From Priapulus caudatus (Eukaryota > Priapulida > Priapulimorpha > Priapulimorphida > Priapulidae): a DNA stretch of 28,573 nt. Positions 23,001-28,573 of this stretch are shown piece by piece; the first letter of the stretch is position 1, and each line of letters starts with the position of its first letter. The position numbers and the translations under genes were made by a program. The DNA is taken from assembly GCF_000485595.1 (NCBI RefSeq), contig NW_014577091.1:641813-670385 (forward strand), given 5' to 3'. Under the pieces are notes generated by a model. It had not been told where the DNA came from and searched no databases. It was given only the letters and a program-made list of their open reading frames with translations.

Positions 23001-26000
23001 CAGCGTTTTATCCATCCATATATGCAGACCGTGTTTGACTACCGTGAGGGAGACATCTATGCATGTGTGGCTGATATAGGCTGGATCACGGGCCACACGT
23101 ACGTGCTGTATGGGCCTCTATGCAATGGAGCCACCACCGTCCTGTTTGAGAGTATTCCCACCTACCCCGACCCAGGTTGGTAATTGAAATCTAGTACTAG
23201 TCTAACAGATTCGTGCATGCTTGCACGATATTACTGTCACAATCACTTCAATCAGCGTAGCCATAGGCTGCTAGGTGGCGATTTCCGTCGTTTGCTATTG
23301 TGGTAAATGATATGTAAAATAGTTTCTACTGCCCCCTATCTGATACATATTGTGGTTATTTGTTACACTAGACTTGTAATTATCTGGTATACTATGTTTT
23401 TTCTGTTTTGGAACTGCAGTCTTGGATTCCAATACTTCTAATGGGTAATGTTTGTGTAGTGTTAAGTTTACATCAGTTTTAACCTAGTACCATGACCCTT
23501 CTTTTGCATGGTGTAATGCTCACTGCTGTGTATGTGCGCGGTGGTGGGGTTGGGTGAGGGGATATCTGTTATTTGCACTTGTTATCGAGTGCACTCTGCT
23601 TTTTGTCTGCAGTCATGTACCTGCCATCTTTTGGTGATATCTCAGTGTTGTTTTACTATTAAAAAATGCCATGGTGTGTTGCAACTGCATGCTTAATAGG
23701 TGGTGGTTGGGGGTCGGGGGGGGGGGTCGGTTTTAAGCGATTATTTTTTTTTAATTGGAGCAGTTTGTTGCTGTAGGACTTTTAGCATATTTTTAGAACA
23801 ACCAATGGACATTTCTGAAGCATAGTTATACTCGAACCTACATATTCATACAAATTTTTTTGTTTAATTGAATAACAAATTGTTTGAATCTTAAACAACT
23901 TCGTTTAAACTTGCCTTATATATAGTCTGATGTTTGCGAGGTAGTAATAATTCGAATGATTTAAGCATTCACTAAAGTAGCTACAAAAGCTAAACATGCT
24001 CGCAGAGTGGTGTGTTGTTCCTGCGATTGTTCTCTGACGGCTGGTTCGTGTGATGAGTAGTATAACCATGACAACGCTTCGTTCTCGTGCAGGTCGGTAC
24101 TGGGAGATGGTGGAGCGTCTGCGAGTGAACCAGTTTTACGGCTCGCCGACCGCCATTCGACTGCTGCTGAAGTACGGAGACTCGTGGGTGACACGCTATG
24201 ACCGTTCATCGTTGCGGGTCCTTGGCACAGGTGACGGATGTCTGTCCTAGACCAGCGTCTTGCATCCATGTCTTTCATTGTTCCTCTCATCCTTGAGGAT
24301 TATTTGAATGGGTGAGCGATGGCTATTCCTGTAAGAAAGCCTCATTCTTGTGTATCCTTCATTGTTATCCCTCATCCCTGAGGATTTCTGGCACAGGTAG
24401 CATATTGCCTTTTCTTGTTCAGCTTCGTCATTCTGCATCCGCGACATCCTTCTGTATGAATTACGTTTATCGTCCACCCTCCAACCCCGACCTTCACGCC
24501 GCCACCGCCATCATTGCATCCTATTTAACAATGTTAACACACATGGTACTGGTCATTTTAACATTACATCCATGCAAAATTTAGCTAATGATAAATCGAT
24601 GTTATTTGATACATTATTGTTCAAGTAATGCAATTACAGTTCATGTTAATGCAACTCTTATGATTATAGCTCGTATAGATCCATGTAGAGATTTGCATCT
24701 GTACTGTCAATGGATGCGATGTTCACCTGTGGGAATCTATTAACTGAGGTATTTAACGTCGTTAGGGTGGTTGACGGGAGATCGGGCTCGATCACGCGCC
24801 ACTAGTATTCTCCATTTCCTCTGTGTTACCACGACACTGGTCTCCATCTTGCAGTTGGGGAACCGATAAACACTGAGGCGTGGGAGTGGTATCACAACGT
24901 CGTCGGCAACGGGAAGTGCGACATCGTCGACACCTGGTGGCAGACAGGTGAGTCGCCCGTGCGCCGCGCGACCGCCGTCGTCGTGGGGAACAAGTTCGTT
25001 GATTGTTAATGCTGTGGGCGTCGTCGCCGTAAGTTATGACCGTCTCGTTGGCTCTTACAGAGACCGGCGGAATCTGTATTGCGCCAAGACCATCAAGGGT
25101 TGCCGCACCTATTATACCGGGAGCCGCCATGCGGCCAATGTTTGGCATCGCGCCAGCAATCGTCTGTCCTGACAGTGTATGTATGCGTCGCAAAGTAATT
25201 CATATGCATCGTATTGTCATAGATGAATGGAAAGGTGGGTGGATGAGTGGGTGAATGGGCTTATTGGTTGATTGGGTGGTTGGGTGGCTAATTGGACGGA
25301 TCTGAGGGAGGGATGGATGGGTGAGTGGATGTGTGGGTGGGATTTTGGATGGATGGTTTGGAAAAGCATGGATCGTTTATGAAACTGATCATACACAACA
25401 AACTTGAACAAACAACTCCTGAAATCGTAATTGAATAATCATGATGAATCACAAAGGCGAGATCTGACAGTAAGAGTAAAACCTCACCGCAGGGTAAGGA
25501 GTTCACGGGTAACGACGTGTATGGAGCTCTCTGCATTAAGCTGCCCTGGCCCGGCATGGCGAGGACAATTTACGGACACCACAACCGCTACGTCGACACC
25601 TACTTCAAACCTTTCCAAGGTGAGATAACGATGACAGCCGCAGCACATAGCAGAGAATTATATATATATATTATACTATATATATAATATAATATATATA
25701 TATATATATAATATATAATTATATATATTACATATATATAGTAGTTCATTATTGTGAAACACTAGGAGGTGCACGCGGTGGTTTAGATGACTCAGGCAGC
25801 GACTCGGACATAGAAGTAGTTGTGCAACTGCTGCGTTATGTTGGCAACATCGTTCTGAGTTACTATCTTAGTCTTACTTGTCATTTGTTACTTGTTACTT
25901 GTCACTTGTTACTTGTAGCTTACTAAGGTTGTTAGGCACCTGAATCATCACGGGTAAACAACCCCGTTGGGGGAAACGGCGAAGCATTGTAATGTTGTTC

Positions 26001-26336
26001 ACGCACGAAGAACGCCGCTACCGTCTGCTGCTGGCAGTGGCAGTGCTGGCCTCTAATTTTTTTTTAGCGGTGACGTTGAGCAGTCATACGTATCGTTGGG
26101 CCGTTAGCGCGTACTACTTCACGGGAGACGGCGCGCACAGAGACAAAGATGGCTACATCCACATCACCGGCGCATCCGCATTCGACGAATGGACGACTGT
26201 CTTATTCAACTCACGGCGTCGTCATCGTCTCGGCACGGCCGAGATCGAGGACTCGATGGACGAGCACGGGGGGAGCGACGTCGCGTGAGACAGGCTCGTC
26301 GTACGGCTTCCCTCAACCGTCAAAGGCGAAGCCGTG
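16730..26336 (+). CDS. ACSS1: Acetyl-CoA synthetase, mitochondrial type, 11 exons, 3' incomplete
   Basis: An AMP-forming acetate:CoA ligase (ANL superfamily) makes acetyl-AMP from acetate and ATP, then acetyl-CoA. Exons 1-10 join in phase into 525 codons. The leader, about residues 1-40, is rich in Arg, Ser and Ala without acids, like a mitochondrial presequence. Visible motifs are the P-loop [11 protein letters not shown] (291-301), ADIGWITGH (333-341), WYHNVV, WWQTETGG (441-448), and YYFTGDG in exon 11. These match ACSS1/ACSS2 order and spacing; the leader and the short N-terminus favour the mitochondrial paralogue. ATG 16730 has A at -3 and begins the leader. Exon 11 is corrupted around RMDD and beyond. 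The remaining C-terminal domain, roughly 100 or more residues with the catalytic Lys of the PKTRSGK-type motif, was not found before 28573. Gene identity is firm, the mitochondrial assignment probable, and functionality untested because of the damage in exon 11. Confidence 0.93.
17473..17569 (+). CDS. ACSS1: ACSS1-like exon 2
   Basis: After a poly-T tract ending TTTAG, encodes [20 protein letters not shown] and [13 protein letters not shown]. The split Val and Lys codons restore the frame with exons 1 and 3. The donor is AA|GTGCGT. The family motif VNC(L/V)D-H followed by (I/L)IWE-DEP is clear. Confidence 0.93.
17852..18051 (+). CDS. ACSS1: ACSS1-like exon 3
   Basis: Acceptor CCACAG|ACAG. 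Encodes the strongly conserved [20 protein letters not shown] and the [20 protein letters not shown] segment, ending IND. Donor G|GTGAGG, phase 1. Confidence 0.96.
18052..19249 (+). other. Intron 3
   Basis: 1198-base intron from GTGAGG to CTCAG. The middle is occupied by an inverted-repeat element (18117-18614). The rest shows no gene; a 99-codon frame at 18626-18925 has no recognisable homology. Confidence 0.85.
18117..18614. mobile_element. MITE-like element in intron 3
   Basis: The left end CAGGGCGCGAAATTAGCGCC pairs with the right end, which read in reverse complement starts CAAGGCATGAAATTCGG (CARGGC-GAAATT core shared). Flanks are ATATA on both sides, a possible target-site duplication. 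Internally, GTGAGGGCTGGTA is directly repeated (about 18521-18556). The right part also has CAGCCCTCTGGGCCGGTGCC, complementary in character to the left GCGCCGGC region. No transposase is present. Confidence 0.55.
19250..19425 (+). CDS. ACSS1: ACSS1-like exon 4
   Basis: Acceptor CCTCAG|CCAAGG. Joined to exon 3 it gives [20 protein letters not shown] and [20 protein letters not shown], then [10 protein letters not shown]. The donor TCC|GTGAGT is phase 0 and leads straight into EMAKQ of exon 5. Confidence 0.95.
19426..20084 (+). other. Intron 4, left part
   Basis: Unique intronic DNA before the transposon. It is purine-rich around 19500-19700 (GGGAGAGGGG-type). No gene or RNA recognised. Confidence 0.6.
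20116..20156 (+). repeat. Left 41-bp direct repeat flanking the LINE
   Basis: Begins GATTAAGAACCTGTTAGGCT and ends TTTAGACCCC. It is identical to 21250-21290 on the far side of the LINE. Confidence 0.9.
20157..21249 (+). pseudogene. 5'-truncated non-LTR retrotransposon (LINE), reverse transcriptase C-terminal part
   Basis: Reads in order: [16 protein letters not shown] (RT active-site YxDD, at about 20238-20249), then [18 protein letters not shown] in a shifted frame, [55 protein letters not shown], and a C-terminal Cys/His finger ([10 protein letters not shown]...HLRTH, about 21129-21180). It is broken by a frameshift after the YGDD region and two in-frame stops just before ASATFG (one of CpG-decay type, CGA to TGA). 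Further shifts lie near 20980 and a 4-base insertion near 21125. The order is that of CR1/Jockey-group LINEs, but the clade is not determined. It ends in GATGATGATGAGG. A 41-bp direct repeat flanks it. Confidence 0.85.
21250..21290 (+). repeat. Right 41-bp direct repeat flanking the LINE
   Basis: Same 41 bases as 20116-20156. Together they look like a long target-site duplication of host-element DNA created when the LINE inserted. Confidence 0.9.
21746..21898 (+). CDS. ACSS1: ACSS1-like exon 5 (ATP-binding P-loop)
   Basis: Acceptor TTACAG|GAGATG. Encodes [20 protein letters not shown], then the AMP-binding signature [20 protein letters not shown] and [10 protein letters not shown]. Donor CAG|GTGGGT. 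Exactly 51 codons, phase 0 at both ends. Confidence 0.97.
21899..23027 (+). other. Intron 5 with degenerate trinucleotide repeat
   Basis: Contains an imperfect (TAG/GTA)n tract around 22130-22380 and a C-run with CAGCTAGCTAC near 22105-22125. Around 22763 is TAAAAAATGCCATGGTGT, which recurs in intron 6 near 23660. No gene. Confidence 0.8.
23028..23175 (+). CDS. ACSS1: ACSS1-like exon 6
   Basis: Acceptor ATGCAG|ACC. Encodes [20 protein letters not shown], then [20 protein letters not shown] and [10 protein letters not shown]. This is the conserved acetate/ATP-site region with the invariant Trp of ADIGWITGH. Donor CAG|GTTGGT, phase 1. Confidence 0.97.
23176..24092 (+). other. Intron 6
   Basis: Has a G-run at about 23717-23728 inside a GT-rich tract, and a copy of the TAAAAAATGCCATGGTGT motif. 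No gene seen. Confidence 0.8.
24093..24230 (+). CDS. ACSS1: ACSS1-like exon 7
   Basis: Acceptor GTGCAG|GTCGG. Encodes [20 protein letters not shown] and [13 protein letters not shown]...RSSLRVLGT. Donor CAG|GTGACG, phase 1. Confidence 0.96.
24231..24854 (+). other. Intron 7 with short internal duplication
   Basis: The phrase CTTTCATTGTTCCTCTCATCC, followed by TTGAGGATT, occurs near 24270. It recurs in altered form about 85 bases later, followed by a second CTGGCACAGGT that resembles the exon 7 end (GGCACAG|GT). A tandem duplication that copied the exon-intron border is possible. No other feature. Confidence 0.6.
24855..24947 (+). CDS. ACSS1: ACSS1-like exon 8
   Basis: Acceptor TTGCAG|TTGGGG. 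Encodes [20 protein letters not shown] and [11 protein letters not shown], part of the ATP/AMP pocket. Donor CAG|GTGAGT, phase 1. Confidence 0.96.
25061..25176 (+). CDS. ACSS1: ACSS1-like exon 9
   Basis: Follows a 113-base intron with acceptor CTTACAG|AGACC. Completes [16 protein letters not shown], then [20 protein letters not shown] and VCPDS. The donor AGT|GTATGT is phase 0. Joining to GKEFTGNDV of exon 10 gives the length usual for the family. Confidence 0.93.
25177..25492 (+). other. Intron 9 with degenerate TGGR tetranucleotide repeat
   Basis: From about 25220 to 25365 the DNA is an imperfect GGTGGATGGG/GGATGGTTGG-type repeat (TGGA, TGGG, TTGG units). Confidence 0.85.
25493..25619 (+). 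CDS. ACSS1: ACSS1-like exon 10
   Basis: Acceptor CCGCAG|GGTAAG. Encodes [20 protein letters not shown], then [20 protein letters not shown] and FQ. Donor AAG|GTGAGA, phase 1. The expected continuation is G-YYFTGDG. Confidence 0.96.
25660..25745. repeat. (AT)n repeat in intron 10
   Basis: Imperfect TATATA/TATAATAT stretch. Further right, at about 25877-25918, a TTACTTG/TCACTTG 7-base unit repeats several times. Confidence 0.85.
26068..26336 (+). CDS. ACSS1: ACSS1-like exon 11, corrupted
   Basis: Contains [20 protein letters not shown] (from 26112), RMDD in another frame, and [15 protein letters not shown] back in the first frame. Between ITG and HRLG there are 17 codons where the family has ten (RMDDV-N-SG), so several small insertions appear to have hit the hinge motif. 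After DEH a TGA at 26286 ends the frame. Indel-ridden remains of the GFPHPVKGEAV stretch (TTCCCTCAACCGTCAAAGGC at about 26308) still follow. The left border is uncertain: the poly-T acceptor TTTTTAG|CGG (26068) is in phase but adds about 15 residues not seen in the family. AG at 26107 would be near the expected border but off frame. The right border GTG|GTAACA is a guess. Confidence 0.7.
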
Positions 26337-26635
26337 GTAACAACGGAGTGTCGAGGTGGGCTCGACAGGGTGTGCGGGAATCCGCTCACCCGTCAAGGCG
26401 CAAGGAGTGGGTTCAAGGGCGTGAAGGTGGGCCTTCCGGCAGGCGATGTGCGAGAATTCTCATCGCCCAGTGTCAAGGGCGAATGGTGTCGTTCAAGGGG
26501 TGATAAGGTGCGGGCTCCGACGGGTGTGCCGGGAATCCACTCACACGGTTCAAGGGCGAAGGTGGGTCAAGGCAGTTGGGAGGTGGGCTTCCGGCAGGGT
26601 GTCGACTGCGAATCCTCATCACATTGATCAAGGTC
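26337..26635 (+). repeat. GC-rich minisatellite, array 1
   Basis: About four diverged units, each with a core like GGTGGGCTCCGGCAGGGTGT, then GCGGGAATCC, CTCACCCGGTCAAGGGCGAA and G. Units differ by many indels; the last lies near 26575-26635. It follows directly on the damaged end of exon 11. The frames across it are repeat-derived. Confidence 0.8.
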
Positions 26636-26639
26636 GAAC

Positions 26640-27160
26640 GAGCTGAGCCGTCAAGTATGTAGGAGAATGCGGCAGGTGTCTAAGAAAGCCGCAGTCTTCT
26701 CTACACCTGGCGTTCTCACCTCGCGGTTTGCTTACACGTCTTGGCTTCCCCATACGTACGCGCGACTTTGCTAATTTCCGGCGGGGTCTGATTCAGCCTC
26801 GTCCGCGGCGGTGGAGCCACCAATAATAGCATGAGCCGCCTCCCGACCCTACGCGCGCGATGCTCGCCCAACTATAGCTCTAGATAGACTTTATGGGCCC
26901 TGTTGCAGCAAATCATGCGCAGGGAGAAAGGGATTCGCGCTACTCATCCCTTCCGCAACGACCGGTCAGTTTTTTCCCCGCTCCTGATTTCCTATTCGCT
27001 ACCTATAGCTTTTTCTTGCATTCTTCCCTCCGTACTTCAACTGTCCACCTTTTCACCCCTGCGAGTCTACTTCGCGTCCACGCCTTACGGTACGAGTACT
27101 GATTATCTCGATTACATATCTGTGTTATGTAGTTACGATCCATCTGTTAGTTTCCGTCAC
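26640..27160 (+). repeat. ~0.52-kb tandem duplication, copy 1
   Basis: Shares ordered landmarks with the next copy: TTCTCTACACCTG, TTGGCTTCCCCATACGTA, GTCTGATTCAGCCTCG (26786), GGTCAGTTTTT (26964) and CTCCTGAT. Between landmarks there are many indels and substitutions. No gene recognised. Confidence 0.75.
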
Positions 27161-27690
27161 GAAGTGTATGGGAAAGCGGCAGGTTGCCTAGAACAGCGTG
27201 CTTCTCTACACCTGACTCATCCTAACCGCAGGCTCTCTACACCTCCCCAACTCCCATTGGCTTCCCCATACGTAGCGCGCACTTTTGCTAAATTCCGGGG
27301 GTCTGATTCAGCCTCGCCGTCACGCCGGTGTGAGCCGATCCAATATAACATGGGCGCGCATTCGGCGCGTGCATGCCTGCGGGCCCAATTAGCCTAGATA
27401 CTTTATGGAGACCTTCAGTTGACAGCCAACATTGCGCAGGAGAAAGTGGACATCCGGTGCTCTTTCATCACCTTACCGCCAACACGTGGTCAGTTTTTCC
27501 CCCGACTCCTGATCCTATTCCTTCCTATACTTTTCCTTGCCATCTTCCCCTCCTACCTTCCACTGCTTCACCTTCCACCCCTCGTCCGAGCTACTTCGCG
27601 ATCCACGCTGTACGGCTCACGAGAGGTTACTAATAGTCGGTTACGATTCTGTGTGTATGTAGATATCTGTGTAGTTTCGTAGAGTGTGTA
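27161..27690 (+). repeat. ~0.52-kb tandem duplication, copy 2
   Basis: Same landmarks shifted by about 515-524 bases (GTCTGATTCAGCCTCG at 27301, GGTCAGTTTTT at 27488). Pyrimidine-rich DNA follows at 27505-27600. Short frames here are not conserved between the copies, which argues against coding. Confidence 0.75.
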
Positions 27691-27855
27691 TTGTGTCTGA
27701 TTGAGCTGAAATAGACGCACGAGGAGTAGCTTTCATAATACGGTGTTTCTGTTATCTGTCTACGCAACAACCTGACACTACCCTTAAGGCGACTACCTCG
27801 CACATACTAAACCGTAGAACCTGTGGGATCGACAACCGAAATCCCTCACTTATAC
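27691..27855. other. Unique spacer, nothing recognised
   Basis: Non-coding DNA between the duplication and the second minisatellite array. Confidence 0.4.
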
Positions 27856-28135
27856 AAGTGGTGAAGGTGGGCTCCGGCAGGGTGTGCGGGAATCCCTCAC
27901 CCGGTCAAGGGCGAAGGTGGGTCAAGGGGTGAAGGTGGGCTCCAGCAGGGTGATCGGGAATCATGCATCCAGTCAAGGGTGAAGGTGGGCTCCGGCAGGG
28001 TGATCGGGAATCCTGCATCTAATCAAGGGGGAAGGTGGGGCAAGGGGAAAATGTGGGCTCCGGCTGGGTGATCTGGAATCCTGCAGCTAATAAAAGACGA
28101 AGATGGACTTCGGCGGGGGTGAAGGGAACTTGAAC
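27856..28135 (+). repeat. GC-rich minisatellite, array 2
   Basis: At least four units of the same family as array 1, better preserved: GGTGGGCTCCGGCAGGGTG, (T/A)(G/T)CGGGAATCC, then CTCACCCGGTCAAGGGCGAA or CTGCATCTAATCAAGGG variants. An extra GTGGGTCAAGGGG piece appears in alternate units. Decayed units continue toward 28270. Confidence 0.85.
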
Positions 28136-28280
28136 CTTGTGAGGGTGTTCTTGGGGGGATATGAGAAATCCTGCATCCGGTGAAGAGGATAGTTGATAGT
28201 GGGCTCGGCGGGATTGACGGGAGTCCGGCAACCTGTATAGGGTGATGGTGAGCTCCAGGTGAGGTGCTCCAGCTCCAGGG

Positions 28281-28470
28281 GCCGGTTTCACGAAGCGTAC
28301 TTAAGTATTTAATCATGATTAAATCACTAATCATGATTAACTTTTCGTACTTAAATTGAAGTGACTGTTTCACGAAGCGTAATTAACTTTAATCATGATT
28401 AAGGTAATCACAATATTTAATTCTACTCAGGAGCATGATTAAATCCACTAATCATAATTAGTTGCTAGTA
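28281..28470. repeat. Palindrome-rich repeat, probable MITE fragment
   Basis: GTTTCACGAAGCGTA at 28285 recurs at 28367, 82 bases on. The palindrome AATCATGATT occurs at 28311, 28329 and 28391, with near copies at about 28433-28460. Ends of the GGCCGGTTTCACGAAGC type with a palindromic interior suggest a small inverted-repeat element, perhaps cut off or tandemly arranged. No right terminal repeat is visible. Confidence 0.6.
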
Positions 28471-28535
28471 CTAGAAGTAGCAGGCCCGTCGGAGCCGCTA
28501 CGGTTGGTACGGGATTGACCGTACCACTTTTCAGC

Positions 28536-28573
28536 CTAAAAAAACAGAAGAAAAAAGGAAAAGAAAAAAGAAA
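28536..28573 (+). repeat. A-rich tract at window edge
   Basis: AAAAAAACAGAAGAAAAAAG and similar to the end. It could be a simple repeat or the poly-A end of a retroposed sequence. Too short to decide. Confidence 0.5.

Noticed and set aside
27373-27682. 86-87-codon Pro-rich frames
   Set aside because: Pyrimidine-rich DNA in a duplicated non-coding unit; not conserved between the two copies.
26337-28135. CRISPR-like regularly spaced repeats
   Set aside because: Units are contiguous, diverged and without unique spacers, in an animal genome next to an intron-containing gene. It is a minisatellite.
1-28573. tRNA, rRNA or snRNA genes
   Set aside because: I looked by eye for tRNA B-box (GGTTCRANNCC) and cloverleaf patterns and for conserved rRNA words and saw none convincing. 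A covariance-model scan would be decisive.

Overview
This is animal nuclear DNA, most likely from a marine invertebrate. The evidence is one intron-rich protein gene with GT-AG junctions, several TA-flanked or terminal-inverted-repeat elements, a decayed LINE, and very dense microsatellites. I cannot name the species. A 25-base N run and insertion/deletion-rich stretches suggest parts were assembled or gap-filled from noisy long reads.

Positions 1-6,990 hold no gene I can establish. There is one weak candidate exon (454-588), a 26-bp inverted repeat, a small inverted-repeat element at 2012-2261, a CA/TA repeat with a 74-bp tail, and a 1.15-kb CAC/CCG array. Positions 7,022-15,655 are two copies of a ~4.2-kb non-coding segment. 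They differ mainly by single-base insertions and deletions and are separated by a second CA/TA repeat carrying the same 74-bp tail. A CA array containing the assembly gap follows, to 16,300.

Positions 16,730 to about 26,336 (+ strand) hold the one clear gene, a mitochondrial-type acetyl-CoA synthetase (ACSS1-like). Ten exons join cleanly in phase and give 525 codons, from a basic Ser/Arg-rich leader to shortly before the C-terminal hinge. An eleventh exon carries the YYFTGDG and HRLGTAEIE motifs but is corrupted. The last ~100 or more residues, including the acetylation-site lysine region, are not in the window. Intron 3 carries a short inverted-repeat element. Intron 4 carries a TA-flanked DNA element split by a 5'-truncated, decayed LINE with 41-bp direct repeats on each side.

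Positions 26,340-28,573 follow exon 11. They hold two arrays of a GC-rich ~50-bp minisatellite, a diverged ~0.52-kb tandem duplication between them, and a palindrome-rich repeat at the right edge. Part of the minisatellite unit closely resembles the end of exon 11 (the PHPVKGE codons) followed by a GTGGG donor-like sequence. It may therefore be an exon-intron junction amplified in tandem, which is the most interesting observation here.
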